From Micromonosporaceae bacterium (GTDB lineage Bacteria; Actinomycetota; Actinomycetes; Mycobacteriales; Micromonosporaceae): a stretch of 33,924 bases of DNA. The translations under genes and the position numbers were made by a program. The stretch covers positions 1-33,924 of the forward strand of contig SLSW01000353.1 of the NCBI GenBank assembly GCA_007130245.1. Reading direction: 5' to 3'. Within the stretch, counting starts at the first letter, position 1; every line of letters starts with the position of its first letter. The notes under the pieces were generated by a model, which saw only the letters and a list, made by a program, of their open reading frames with translations, had not been told where the DNA came from and did no database searches. Below, piece by piece: positions 24,963-33,924 of the stretch.

Positions 24963-27571
24963 GCGCCGCCCATCTCGCGCCGCACCAGGTCGGTGAGCGT
25001 GTCCTGCTCCCCCGGCGCCACCTCGAAGACCAGCTCGTCGTGCACCTGCAGCAGCATCCGCGAGCGCATCCCGGCGGCACGGATCGCCTCGTCGACCCGC
25101 AGCATCGCCACCTTGATGATGTCGGCGGCCGAGCCCTGGATCGGGGCATTGAGCGCCATGCGTTCGGCCATCTCCCGCCGCTGCCGGTTGTCGCTGTTCA
25201 GGTCCGGCAGCCACCGGCGCCGCCCCAGCAGGGTCTCGGTATACCCCTCCCGCCGGGCCGTGGCCACCACCTGCTGCAGGTAGTCGCGCACCGGCGCGAA
25301 GATGGCGAAGTATTCCTCCATCAGCTCCCGCGCCTCGGCCGGGGTGATCTGCAGCTGTTGGGACAACCCGTACGCACTCAGTCCGTACGCCAGGCCGAAG
25401 TTCATCGCCTTGATCTTGCGGCGTTGGTCCGGGGTGACCTCGTCGGCGGCGACCCCGAACACCGACGCGGCGGTGACCGCGTGGAAGTCCCGCCCGGCCC
25501 GGAACGCCTCCACCAGCGTGACGTCCTCCGACAGGTGCGCCATGATCCGCATCTCGATCTGGCTGTAGTCGGCGGTCAGCAGCGACTCGTACCCGTCGCC
25601 GACCACGAACGCCCGTCGGATCCGGCGGCCCTCCTCGGTGCGGATCGGGACGTTCTGCAGGTTCGGGTCGGTCGATGACAGCCGGCCGGTGGCCGCCACG
25701 GTCTGGAAGAAGGTGGTGTGGATGCGCCCGTCCGGGCTTACCGACTTCAGCAGGCCGTCCACCGTCGACTTCAGCCGGGCCACATCCCGGTGCCGCAGCA
25801 GGTGCGCCAGCACCGGGTGCCCGGTCTGGGCGTGCAGGCTCTGCAGTGACTCGGCGTCGGTGGTCCAGCCGGTCTTGATCCGCTTCGTCTTGGGCAGCCC
25901 CAGCTCGGTGAACAGGATCTCCTGCAGCTGCTTCGGCGACCCGAGGTTGAACTCGCGGCCCACCACCTCGTACGCGGACTGGGCCGCCGCCTTGACCTCG
26001 GCGGCGAACTGCGTCTCCAGCTCGGACAGGTAGCCGGTGTCGGCGGCGATGCCGGCGCGCTCCATGCGCGCCAGCACCCGCACCAGCGGCAGCTCCACCT
26101 CATGCAGCAGTCGCTGGCCGCCCTCGCCCAGCTCGTGGCTGAGCGCCTCGACCAGGTCCAGGGTGGCGCGGGCCCGCAGCATCAGCCCCCGCTCCATCTC
26201 CCCCTGCTCGCCCAGGCCCTCCAGCGCCAATTGGCCGTCCGGTGCCGCGTCCACCTTCAGCTCGCGGTGCAGGTAGCGCAGGGCCAGGTCCACCAGGTCG
26301 TAGGAGCGCTGGTCAGGACGGGCCAGATAGGCCGCCAGCGCGGTGTCGGCGGCCAGCCCCGCCAGCGTCCATCCGGCGGCCTCGAACGCCAGCAGCGCCG
26401 GCTTGGCATCGTGCAGCACCTTCGGCCGCTCCGGGTCGGCCAGCCACGCCGCCACCGCCGCGTCGTCGGTCTGATCAAGCCCTGCCGGGTCGAACCACGC
26501 CGCCGGCCCGTCCGCGGTGGCCACGGCCACGCCGGTCAGCGCGCCGGTGCCGCGACCGAACGTGCCCGACACCGCCACGCCGACCGGAGCCGGACCGGCC
26601 GCGTGCGCGTCCAGCCATCCCGCCACCTCGCCGGTGGCGAGCACCTGCCCGGACACATCGAAGCCGGCGTCGGCCTCCGGTTCCACCGCCTGCAGGTACG
26701 AGTAGAGGCGGTCGCGCAGGACCCGGAACTCCAGCGCGTCGAAGACCCGGTGGACGGCTTCCCGGTCCCAGCCGTGCCAGCGGGTGTCGGCCACACCGAT
26801 CGGCAGCGCGAGGTCGTCCACCAGCCGGTTGAGCTCGTGGTTGCGCAACACGTCGGCCAGGTGGGCGCGCAGGCTCTCGCCCGCCTTGCCCTTGATCTGG
26901 TCGGCGTGCTCGACGATGCCGTCCAGCGATCCGTACTGTGCCAGCCACTTGGCGGCCGTCTTCGGGCCGACGCCCGGCACGCCGGAGAGGTTGTCGCTGG
27001 TCTCCCCGACCAGCGCGGCCAGATCCCGGTAGCGCTCCGGATCCACGTGGTATTTCGCGGTCACCGCCTCCGGGTCCATCCGCGCCAGCTCGGACACGCC
27101 CCGGATCGCGTACAGCACCGTCACGCCGTCGCCGACGAGTTGGAACGCGTCACGGTCGCCGGTGCTGATCAGCACCTCCATGCCCTCGGTGCGCGCCTGA
27201 CGGGTGAGCGTGGCGATCACATCGTCGGCCTCGTACCCCGGCGCCTCCACCACCGGGATCCGCAGCGCCGCCAGCACCTCCTGCACCAGGCTGACCTGGC
27301 CGGAGAAATCCGGTGGACTCTCCGCGCGACCGGCCTTGTAGTCGGCGTACCGCTCGGTGCGGAACGACCGTCGTCCCACGTCGAACGCGACGGCCACGTG
27401 GGTCGGCGCGGTGTCCCGCAACACATTGATCAACATCGAGGTGAAACCGTAGACCGCGTTGGTCGGCTGCCCGGTCTAGGTGGAGAAGTTCTCCACCGGC
27501 AGCGCGAAAAATGCACGGTATGCCAGAGAATGTCCGTCTAGCAGGAGCAGGCGTGTGGTAGGTGCCGTCAC
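24893..27571 (-). CDS. polA: DNA polymerase I, with an in-frame TAG at codon 32
   Basis: The gene fills Okazaki and repair gaps. From the GTG at 27571 the frame reads 'MTAPTTRLLLLDGHSLAYR' and continues to 'VENFST', normal PolA N-terminus with the metal-binding Asp12 of the 5'-nuclease. Codon 32 is TAG (27478-27476), after which typical sequence resumes at once ('TGQPTNAVYGFTSMLINVL'). The longest uninterrupted frame begins at the ATG at 27436 (codon 46, 847 aa) and would lack Asp12. Downstream are the helix-hairpin-helix region ('GVPGVGPKTAAKW'), an inactive 3'-5' exonuclease-like domain, and polymerase motifs 'TADYSQIEMRIMAHLS', 'RRKIKAMNFGLAYGLS' and 'LLQVHDELVFEV'. A genuine mutation, readthrough, internal initiation or a base error could explain it; CAG to TAG is one plausible change. 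Confidence 0.93.
27476..27478 (-). other. In-frame amber codon within polA
   Basis: The plus-strand bases CTA read as TAG on the coding strand, in phase with both the 31 codons before and all codons after. It directly follows a perfect 9+1+9 palindrome (27479-27497) formed by the codons for V-E-N-F-S-T. Confidence 0.85.
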
Positions 27572-27797
27572 GCCTGTCGACTCTAGTGCGGAGGTGCGAC
27601 AGCGTGCGCCCGCCATGACAGCCGACGACTGGATGGACGACTACCGTGTAATACGGACACGTTAGGTCACGACTTAGCAACATCCACGCAGCAACCGAGC
27701 GAATCTCTGGTATGCACTTCGACAGATCATTAAGTTGTCCGCATCCGGCAAGGTTGCCGGTGCAGTCCGCGCCCGCAACGTGAATAAGGAGATAGCA

Positions 27798-29063
27798 ATG
27801 ATCCGCCCTAACTTCGCATGGCGCAGCGTCGCCGTGCTGGGCGTCGCCGCGCTCGCCCTCGGCGCCTGCGCCGACAATGGCGAGGAAGACGTCGGCCCCG
27901 GCGACGAGGCCTTCGAGGACACGCTCAACGTCGGCGTGATCCTCCCGCAGAGTGGTCAGCTCGCATTCCTGGCAGGCCCCATGTTCGCCGGTCTCGACCT
28001 CGCCGAAGAGGAGATCAACGCCGGTGGTGGCGTCTGGGGCAACGACATCCAGCTGACCGTCGTGGACGAGGGCGACCCGGAAACGCCGGATGTCGCGGTG
28101 ACCAACGCCGGCACGCTGGTGCGCGAGAACGTCAACGCCGTGGTCGGCGCCGCCGCCAGCGGCATCACGGTCAACATCATCGAGATCTTCCGGGACGCGC
28201 AGATCCTTCAGGTGTCCCCGTCCAACACCGGTATTCCACTGGACGACCACCCGGCGCGTGACTACTACTTCCGTACCGCTCCATCGGACGTCATGCAGGG
28301 CACCGTGCTCGCCGAGGAGATCCTGGCCGACCGCCACGAGAGCGTCGTGATCATGGCCCGCCAGGACGCCTACGGTGAGGGTCTGGCCGCCCAGACCGCC
28401 GAGGTCTACGAGGCCGGCGGTGGCCAGGTGCTCGACACCGTCATCTACGACCCGGGTGCGGCCGACTTCTCGTCCGAGGTCGCCGGTATCCGCGAGGCCG
28501 ACCCGGATGCGGTCGTGCTGGTCTCGTTCGAGGAGGGTCTGCGGATCATGTCGACCCTCATCGAGCAGGGTGTGGGCGTCGCTGACGGCAAGCAGTGGTA
28601 TCTGGTCGACGGTAACCACGAGGAGTGGGGCGACCAGCTGCCGGAGGGCGCGCTGGACGGCGTGAAGGCCACCGCTCCCACCCCGGCCGACGAGCCTGAG
28701 GCGTTCTACGACCGGATGGACGAGGCCGCCGATGAGGAGCTGACCACCAGAATCTACGGTCCGGAGACCTACGACGCGCTGATGCTGATCGCTCTGGGTG
28801 CCATCGCGGCCAACACCGACAACCCGGATGAGATCCGTGCCGCCATGATCGAGGTCAGCCGCGGACCGGGCACCGAGTGCTCCGGCTTCCAGCAGTGCGC
28901 GGATCTGCTCAACGACGGCGAGGAGATCAACTACATGGGGGCCAGCGGGCCGGTCAACTGGAGCGACATCGGTGACACGGGCCAGTCCACCATCGGTATC
29001 TACCTCTACGACGCCGACAACCTCTACACGCTGGACCGCATCGAGGAAGCACAGATCGGGTAA
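27798..29063 (+). CDS. ABC transporter substrate-binding lipoprotein (branched-chain amino acid type)
   Basis: The 421-aa protein starts at an ATG 6 nt after AAGGAG (27786-27791). A signal peptide ends in a lipobox ('VAALALGAC'), so the mature protein should be anchored by a lipid on Cys24 outside the membrane. The rest is a type I periplasmic-binding fold: 'LNVGVILPQSGQLAFLAGP', 'GLDLAEEEINAGGGVWGN', 'NAVVGAAASGITVN', 'VVIMARQDAYGEGLAAQ' and 'YDALMLIALGAIAAN'. It probably delivers branched-chain or related amino acids, or another small ligand of this family, to the convergent Liv permease encoded downstream on the other strand. The mature N-terminus is highly acidic. Confidence 0.88.
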   Translation: MIRPNFAWRSVAVLGVAALALGACADNGEEDVGPGDEAFEDTLNVGVILPQSGQLAFLAGPMFAGLDLAEEEINAGGGVWGNDIQLTVVDEGDPETPDVAVTNAGTLVRENVNAVVGAAASGITVNIIEIFRDAQILQVSPSNTGIPLDDHPARDYYFRTAPSDVMQGTVLAEEILADRHESVVIMARQDAYGEGLAAQTAEVYEAGGGQVLDTVIYDPGAADFSSEVAGIREADPDAVVLVSFEEGLRIMSTLIEQGVGVADGKQWYLVDGNHEEWGDQLPEGALDGVKATAPTPADEPEAFYDRMDEAADEELTTRIYGPETYDALMLIALGAIAANTDNPDEIRAAMIEVSRGPGTECSGFQQCADLLNDGEEINYMGASGPVNWSDIGDTGQSTIGIYLYDADNLYTLDRIEEAQIG

Positions 29064-29074
29064 CAGCCGAACGC

Positions 29075-29125
29075 CACCGCCACGGTGGCGGTGATGGGGG
29101 CCGGCCGGACAGGCCGGCCCCCATC
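29075..29125. terminator. Tandem hairpins between the binding-protein gene and livF
   Basis: A first hairpin (CACCGCCA/TGGCGGTG, 29075-29082 with 29086-29093) abuts a second, perfect 14-bp stem with a 5-nt loop (29093-29106 with 29112-29125). Lying between convergent genes, it is probably bidirectional and very strong. Confidence 0.8.
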
Positions 29126-29138
29126 CGTGTCCGCGTTG

Positions 29139-29197
29139 AGCCGGGCAGAGTCAGCTGGCCCGTCAGGGTTAAGCCGGGCAGAGTCAGCTGGCCCGTC
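29139..29197. repeat. Direct repeat of 26 bp, two copies
   Basis: The same 26 bases (29139-29164 and 29172-29197, beginning AGCCGGGCAGAGTCAG) occur twice with a 7-nt spacer, a 33-bp period. They are intergenic, just before the end of livF. No inverted repeat or gene accompanies them; a local duplication is the simplest explanation. Confidence 0.85.
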
Positions 29198-29208
29198 GAG
29201 GCGTACGG

Positions 29209-30114
29209 TCAGGCGGCCTTCGCCAGGGTCCCCAGATAAAGCTCGATGACCTTCGGGTCCTCAATGAGATCGGCTCCGGTGCCGGTGTAGGCGTTCCGGC
29301 CCTGGTCGAGCACGTAGGCACGCTGCGAGATCTGCAGGCACCGGCGGGCGTTCTGCTCCACCATCACCACTGTCACACCGGCGGCGTTGACCTGTTTGGC
29401 CTGGAAGAAGACCTCGTCCTGCAGCACCGGCGACAACCCGGCCGACGGCTCGTCCAGCAGCAACACCGACGGCTCCATCATCAGCGCCCGACCCATCGCC
29501 ACCATCTGGCGCTCGCCACCGGACAGCGAACCCGCCCGCTGGCGACGGCGCGCGGCGAGCACCGGGAAGATGGCAGCGACGAAGTCCATCCGCTGCCGGA
29601 ACGTCTTCGGGCGCAGAAACGTGCCCATCTGCAGGTTCTCCTCGACGGTCAGCCGGGGGAACACGTTGTTGATCTGCGGCACGTAACCGATGCCGCGGGC
29701 CACCAACCGGTGGGTGGGCAGGTTCGTGATGTCCTCGCCGCGCAGGGTGACCCTGCCCGAGCGGATGCGGACCAGCCCGAAGATCGCCTTGACCAGCGTC
29801 GACTTGCCGGCACCGTTCGGGCCGATGATGCCCACCAGCTCGCTCTCACGCACGTAGAGATCGGTCCGGTTGAGAATGTTCACGCCGGGCACGTACCCCG
29901 CCACCACCTCGTCGGCCCGCAGCAGCGCTCCTTCGGCACCGGCCAGATGAGCAGTGCGGTCCACGGCCTCCACCCCGGCAGTGTCGTCGATCAACACCGC
30001 GGCCGGCGCCTCCGCCTGCGGTGGGGTGGTGGCGCCGTCCGCGGGTGGCGGGTCGGTAAGCTTCCCGGACACCGCCTGCTCGCGGGCGGGCAGCTTGTCA
30101 GTGCCGTCGCTCAT
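29209..30114 (-). CDS. livF: Branched-chain amino acid ABC transporter ATP-binding protein LivF
   Basis: The 301-aa ATPase has Walker A 'GPNGAGKST', Q-loop region 'GIGYVPQINNVFPRLTVEE', signature 'SLSGGERQMVAMGRALM', Walker B 'VLLLDEPSAGLSP' and H-loop region replaced by 'VVMVEQNARR', typical of LivF. About 65 residues of Pro/Ala-rich sequence precede the ABC domain, longer than usual for LivF. Its ATG overlaps the livG stop (ATGA at 30114-30111), so the two are translationally coupled. Confidence 0.93.
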   Translation of the reverse strand: MSDGTDKLPAREQAVSGKLTDPPPADGATTPPQAEAPAAVLIDDTAGVEAVDRTAHLAGAEGALLRADEVVAGYVPGVNILNRTDLYVRESELVGIIGPNGAGKSTLVKAIFGLVRIRSGRVTLRGEDITNLPTHRLVARGIGYVPQINNVFPRLTVEENLQMGTFLRPKTFRQRMDFVAAIFPVLAARRRQRAGSLSGGERQMVAMGRALMMEPSVLLLDEPSAGLSPVLQDEVFFQAKQVNAAGVTVVMVEQNARRCLQISQRAYVLDQGRNAYTGTGADLIEDPKVIELYLGTLAKAA

Positions 30115-31052
30115 CGTTGCTCACTCTCACTGACCTGTGGCGGTGGCGTGTCTCCGGCCTCGACCTCCTGACCGGCGACGGTCTTGACCGCTCCGTCGTG
30201 GTGGGCGCCGAGGTACGCGTCGATGACCTTCGGGTCACCCATCACCTGGTCCGGCGAACCTTCGGAGATGATCTTCCCTTCACCCATCACGACGACCCAG
30301 TCGCTGATGTCGTGCACCATGTCCATGTCGTGTTCGACGAACAGCACCGTCATGCCGTCCTCGCGAAGCTGCTTGACGTGTGTCAGCAGCGACTGCTTCA
30401 ACGCCGGGTTCACGCCGGCCATCGGCTCGTCGAGCATCACCAGTTCCGGCTGGACCATCAACGCGCGCGCCATCTCCAGCAGCTTGCGCTGGCCACCGGA
30501 GAGGCTGCCGGCGAAGTCCTCCCGCTTGGTGTCGAGCTGGAAACGTGCCAGCAACTGGTCGGCCCGCTCCGTGATCTCCTGCTCCTGTCGCCGCCACAGC
30601 CACGGCACCAGCGAGCGCCAGAAGTTCTCACCCCGCTGGCCGACCGCACCCAGCCGCATGTTCTCGATCACCGGCAGGCGTGCCAGCGCTTTGGTGAGCT
30701 GGAAGGTGCGCACCATCCCCAGCCGGGCGACCTTGTACGAGCGAACCCCCTCCACCGGCCTGCCGTTGAACGCCCAGCTGCCGGAGTTGGGACTGTCGAA
30801 CCCGGTGAGCAGGTTGAACAGGGTGGTCTTGCCGGCACCGTTCGGACCGATGATGGCGGTGATCGCCCCGCGCTGGACCTCCAGGTGCCCCACGTCCACG
30901 GCGGTGAGGCCACCGAAACGCCGCACCACATTGTCAGCGACCAGGATCGGGTCCGGCTTGGCGGCACCCGCCTCCGGGGCGACGCTGCTGAACGCCTCGC
31001 GGGCGCGCTGGCGACCCGGTAGGTCGACAGTGGTCATATCCTCAGCGTACAT
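30111..31052 (-). CDS. livG: Branched-chain amino acid ABC transporter ATP-binding protein LivG
   Basis: The 313-aa ATPase has Walker A 'GPNGAGKTT', 'NLLTGFDSPNSG', signature 'SLSGGQRKLLEMARALM', Walker B 'LVMLDEPMAGVNP' and 'VLFVEHDMDMVHDISDW', all typical of LivG, which pairs with LivF to energise uptake. I prefer the ATG at 31052, 10 nt after AGGGAG within the livM 3' end, over the ATG at 31037. The gene overlaps livM by 11 nt. N- and C-terminal extensions of about 35 residues are low-complexity. Confidence 0.93.
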   Translation of the reverse strand: MYAEDMTTVDLPGRQRAREAFSSVAPEAGAAKPDPILVADNVVRRFGGLTAVDVGHLEVQRGAITAIIGPNGAGKTTLFNLLTGFDSPNSGSWAFNGRPVEGVRSYKVARLGMVRTFQLTKALARLPVIENMRLGAVGQRGENFWRSLVPWLWRRQEQEITERADQLLARFQLDTKREDFAGSLSGGQRKLLEMARALMVQPELVMLDEPMAGVNPALKQSLLTHVKQLREDGMTVLFVEHDMDMVHDISDWVVVMGEGKIISEGSPDQVMGDPKVIDAYLGAHHDGAVKTVAGQEVEAGDTPPPQVSESEQR

Positions 31053-32076
31053 CGAGTGAGATCTCCCTACGGTCGCCGAAAATGCCCTGCGGGCGGAAGA
31101 TCAACAGCGCGATGATGCCGGCACCGAGCAGCACGAACACAATCGGACCCACCTGGGTGGGGTCGAGCACACCCGGCGGGAGGATGCCCTGCACCGACAG
31201 CTGGCGCAGCGCCTGGGTCAGGAACTGGAACATGAACCAGAAGATCATCGCGCCCACGAGCGGGCCGAACACCCTGGCCGCGCCGCCGAGAATCACCATC
31301 GCGTACACGAAGAACGTGAACTGCGGGCTGTAGGTGTCCGGAATGACGGTGCCGGTGGTCAGCCCGGAGATGAACCCGGCCAGCGCACCGATCACGCCGC
31401 CGAGGATCAACGCCTGCAGCTTGTAGCTGAACACGTTCTTGCCGAGGCTGCGCACCGCGTCCTCGTCCTCCCGGATCGCCTTCAGCACCCGGCCCCACGG
31501 GCTGCGCATGGCCAGCCACACCACCAGCATAGTCAACCCGACCAGGATCCAGCCGACCACCATCACCCACAACTGCGTGCCGGTGTAGAAGAACGGTCCC
31601 CAGGAGAAGCGGGCCCCCCGGTCGAACCCGAACACCATCCCGTACTCGCGGAACACGTCGGCGAACCCGCTGCGCCCGTCCGAGCCGCCGGTCCACTCGC
31701 GCAGGGTCGACGAACGAAACACCCGGCGGATGATCTCCGCCGCCGAGATGGTCGCGATCGCCAGATAGTCCGCCCGTAGTCGCAGGGTCGGTACCCCGAG
31801 CAGCAACGCGAGAACGACCGCACCGATCAGACCGAGCAGGATGCCGAGCCAGAACACCGCGCCGGCCGCCAGGCCGGGGAACCACATCGGGGCGAAGGTC
31901 ACCACCATCAGGGCCAGGCCGTAGGCGCCCACCGCCACGAACGCCGCCTGGCCGAAGTTGAGCATGCCGGTGTAGCCGAAGTGCACGTTGAGACCGATCG
32001 CGGCCAGCGCGTACACCAGCAGGGTCGGGCCGAACATCTCGGTGACCGCCGCGTTGAAGATGCTGACGAAGTCCAT
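31042..32076 (-). CDS. livM: Branched-chain amino acid ABC transporter permease LivM
   Basis: The 344-aa integral membrane protein has many hydrophobic helices and LivM features: 'IGLNVHFGYTGMLNFGQAA', 'LRLRADYLAIATISAAEII' and the ATPase-contacting loop 'GRVLKAIREDEDAVRSLGK'. It forms the membrane pore with LivH. It starts 16 nt after the livH stop and overlaps livG. Confidence 0.93.
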   Translation of the reverse strand: MDFVSIFNAAVTEMFGPTLLVYALAAIGLNVHFGYTGMLNFGQAAFVAVGAYGLALMVVTFAPMWFPGLAAGAVFWLGILLGLIGAVVLALLLGVPTLRLRADYLAIATISAAEIIRRVFRSSTLREWTGGSDGRSGFADVFREYGMVFGFDRGARFSWGPFFYTGTQLWVMVVGWILVGLTMLVVWLAMRSPWGRVLKAIREDEDAVRSLGKNVFSYKLQALILGGVIGALAGFISGLTTGTVIPDTYSPQFTFFVYAMVILGGAARVFGPLVGAMIFWFMFQFLTQALRQLSVQGILPPGVLDPTQVGPIVFVLLGAGIIALLIFRPQGIFGDRREISLDVR

Positions 32077-32092
32077 GACGTCTCCCTGGCCC

Positions 32093-33469
32093 TCAGCCGA
32101 CCCGCACCCGGCGACCCAGGATTCCCTGCGGTCTGACCAGCAACACCACGATCAACAACCCGAGCGCCGCGACGTACTTGAATTCGTCCGGGATCCACAG
32201 GGTGGAGACCTGGATGAACAACCCGACGATCAGTCCGCCGAGGATCGCGCCGAACGCCGTGCCCAGTCCCCCGACGATCACCGCGGCGAACAACAGCAGC
32301 AGCATCTGGAAGCCGGCGATGAAGCTCGCACCCTCCTGCATCGCCAGGAAGACACCGGCCAGGGCCGCGAGCCCGGTGCCGGTGGCCCACACCAGGCGGA
32401 TGATCCGGTCCACGTTGATGCCGGAGGCCGAGGCCAGCGACGGGTTGTCGGCGACCGCCCGCACCGCCTTGCCCAGGCGGGTGAACACCAGCGCAAACGC
32501 GACCGACAACAGCACCACGATGGCGATGCCGTCGACGATCAGGTTCCGCGGCACCACCAGCAGCGGCCCGATCTCGATCGGCACCTGCGAGGTGAAGTCG
32601 CGGTACACGATGCGACGGGAGCCGAAATAATACTGGTAGACGTTGCGCAGCAGCAGCGCCGCGCCGATCGAGATGATCATCATGGCGATGATGCCGGTGC
32701 CGCGCTTGCGTAACCAGCCCCAGAAGAACCGGTCCTGGGCGTAGCCGAACAGCACCCCGAGCGCCACGGCCGCGGGTGTGGCCACCAGCAACGGCAGCCC
32801 GAAGGCGTACGCCGGGACGTGGAAGAACACCGCCGCCAGTGCGCCGAACGAGACCAGCTCGCCGTGCGCGAAGTTCACCAGCCCCATGGTGCCGAACACC
32901 AGCGACAGGCCGAGCCCGGCCAGCGCGATGATCAGGCCGAGGTGGATACCGCTGTAGACGTGGCTGACGACCCGGTTCAGTCGCGTCGGGCCGGTGATGA
33001 TCTCCACCTCGCCCTCGGGATCCTCCGGGATGATCTCCTCGGGTGGCGGCTCACCGTCGCCAGGTGGCGGCTCTTCCTCATCCCCCAGGGCCTCGTCCGG
33101 CTGCTCGAGCACCTCGGTGCCGAGCGGGAACAGGATAGTGCTCGCCCGCCCGATCGGTACGTTCTGCTCGCGGACGTTGCCGCGCGAGGCCACCAGCCCT
33201 TCCGGCAGCGTGGCCTCGTCGAGCTCCACCCGGTAGAGGCCGGCACCGGGCAGAGGCAGGGACCACTCGCCATCGGCGTCGGACTCGGCCGAGCCGACCA
33301 GCTGATCCTCGGCGAAAACATTGATCACGGCACCCGCCACCGGCTCGCCGTCGTGGCTCAGCCGACCCTGGACCCCTTCGCCGTCGGCCCACGCCGGCGT
33401 GCTGGCGATGCCGAGCGCGACGATCACGCTGCCCACCAGCGCCGTCAGGAAGATCGCAGCTCTGCGCAA
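32093..33469 (-). CDS. livH: LivH-type permease with an N-terminal signal peptide and carboxypeptidase-regulatory-like domain
   Basis: The protein is about 458 aa from a TTG start at 33469, which follows GAGGAG by 6 nt; the frame is open to 33607 but the upstream part has no suitable features. Residues 1 to about 30 form a signal peptide ('LTALVGSVIVALGIASTPA'). Residues about 30-110 look like a small beta-sandwich of the carboxypeptidase-regulatory type ('GVQGRLSHDGEPVAGAVIN', 'SDADGEWSLPLPGAGLYRV'). An acidic, Pro-rich linker (about 115-155) leads to the permease: 'GLSLVFGTMGLVNFAHGEL', 'GTGIIAMMIISIGAALLLR' and the coupling loop 'GKAVRAVADNPSLASASG'. The extra domain would sit outside the cell next to the pore, perhaps docking the binding lipoprotein; that is inference. 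It heads the livHMGF operon. Confidence 0.92.
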   Translation of the reverse strand: MRRAAIFLTALVGSVIVALGIASTPAWADGEGVQGRLSHDGEPVAGAVINVFAEDQLVGSAESDADGEWSLPLPGAGLYRVELDEATLPEGLVASRGNVREQNVPIGRASTILFPLGTEVLEQPDEALGDEEEPPPGDGEPPPEEIIPEDPEGEVEIITGPTRLNRVVSHVYSGIHLGLIIALAGLGLSLVFGTMGLVNFAHGELVSFGALAAVFFHVPAYAFGLPLLVATPAAVALGVLFGYAQDRFFWGWLRKRGTGIIAMMIISIGAALLLRNVYQYYFGSRRIVYRDFTSQVPIEIGPLLVVPRNLIVDGIAIVVLLSVAFALVFTRLGKAVRAVADNPSLASASGINVDRIIRLVWATGTGLAALAGVFLAMQEGASFIAGFQMLLLLFAAVIVGGLGTAFGAILGGLIVGLFIQVSTLWIPDEFKYVAALGLLIVVLLVRPQGILGRRVRVG

Positions 33470-33639
33470 CGGTGCTCCTCGAATGGGGTCGGCGATGATC
33501 CGGCTGTCGTCAACGGCACCGGATCGGAAGATCCTAACGGCTGTGCCGGTCGGGCGGTATGGGGCACCCCGATCTGTTACCGGACGGTGGCCGACCGGAG
33601 GTCGCACGGGTCACGGGAGCACCAGCCCTCTCCCACGCG

Positions 33640-33924
33640 TCAGCCCTCGTCGGATCCGCTGGTCTCGGCGATGATCCGCTCGGCGACCTCGCGCATGCCC
33701 AGGCGGTGGTCCATGGCGGTGCGCTGGATCCACTTGAAGGCCTGCGGCTCGGTCATGCCGTACGTGGTCATCAGGGCTCCCTTGGCCCGCTCCACGCTCT
33801 TGCGGGTCTCCAGCCGCTCGGTCAGTCCGGCGACCTCCGCCTCCAGGGCGGACACCTCGGCGAAGCGGGACATCGCGATCTCAATTGCCGGCACCAGGTC
33901 GGTCTTCTGGAACGGCTTGACCAG
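33640..33924 (-). CDS. C-terminal part of an ANTAR response regulator (PdtaR-like), truncated by the window edge
   Basis: The frame is open to the right edge: 95 codons including the stop. It begins in the end of a receiver domain ('LVKPFQKTDLVPAIEIA', with the conserved Lys-Pro) followed by a coiled-coil linker ('VSALEAEVAGLTERLETRK') and an ANTAR RNA-binding domain ('ERAKGALMTTYGMTEPQAF', 'IQRTAMDHRLGMREVAERI'). ANTAR regulators act as antiterminators by binding paired RNA hairpins when phosphorylated. The position near polA and the sequence resemble Rv1626/PdtaR of M. tuberculosis. The phosphorylated Asp lies beyond the window. Confidence 0.9.
   Translation of the reverse strand: MVKPFQKTDLVPAIEIAMSRFAEVSALEAEVAGLTERLETRKSVERAKGALMTTYGMTEPQAFKWIQRTAMDHRLGMREVAERIIAETSGSDEG

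Noticed and set aside
26102-27541. 479-codon rightward frame
   Set aside because: Antisense to polA, with Gln/Arg/His-rich shadow composition.

Overview
This is a high-GC actinobacterial chromosome segment. The order pdtaR-like ANTAR regulator, polA, rpsA, coaE, uvrB resembles the Mycobacterium tuberculosis Rv1626-Rv1633 neighbourhood (recalled, not searched). The style of the PolA, LivH and ECF proteins suggests a Micromonosporaceae-like actinomycete; that assignment is inference. Everything here comes from reading the sequence without database searches.

Left part (1-10.3 kb). After the tail of a probable M48 peptidase and an ECF sigma factor/membrane beta-propeller pair comes a compact lanthipeptide cluster. 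On the minus strand it reads lanA4 (9889-9764), lanL (9598-6815), an S9 peptidase (6808-4973), lanA3, lanA2 and lanA1 (4921-4201). The four precursor genes encode 41-47 aa peptides with a shared leader (M-E-x-E-L-[DE]-A-L-E-L-L-x-E-E) and a core of pattern C-x3-[ST]-C-x3-[ST]-x(0,2)-C. The synthetase has lyase, kinase and cyclase regions and keeps all three zinc ligands of LanC cyclases, so it is LanL-like (class IV). The peptidase is a candidate leader peptidase. A BBE-type flavin oxidase is encoded convergently at 2646-4076. The promoters of lanA4, lanL and the oxidase all carry direct heptamer repeats at 11-bp spacing followed, exactly 10 nt on, by a TAnnnT hexamer. This is the layout of SARP-activated promoters and ties the oxidase to the cluster. 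No dedicated exporter is visible.

Middle part (10.4-21.5 kb). A SnoaL-like protein, uvrB, a glycogen-debranching-like enzyme, coaE fused to a GrpB domain, rpsA, a SAM methyltransferase and a Uma2-family protein are followed by a small arsenic locus: arsM, divergent arsR, and an internally deleted acetyltransferase remnant translationally coupled to arsR.

Right part (21.6-33.9 kb). A 1108-aa AfsR-type regulator (winged helix-BTAD-NB-ARC-TPR) overlaps polA tail to tail. polA has an in-frame TAG at codon 32, within otherwise intact N-terminal coding sequence. Then come a lipoprotein solute-binding protein and a convergent branched-chain amino acid ABC operon (livH-livM-livG-livF), whose LivH carries a secreted-type N-terminal extension, and finally the C-terminal part of an ANTAR response regulator.
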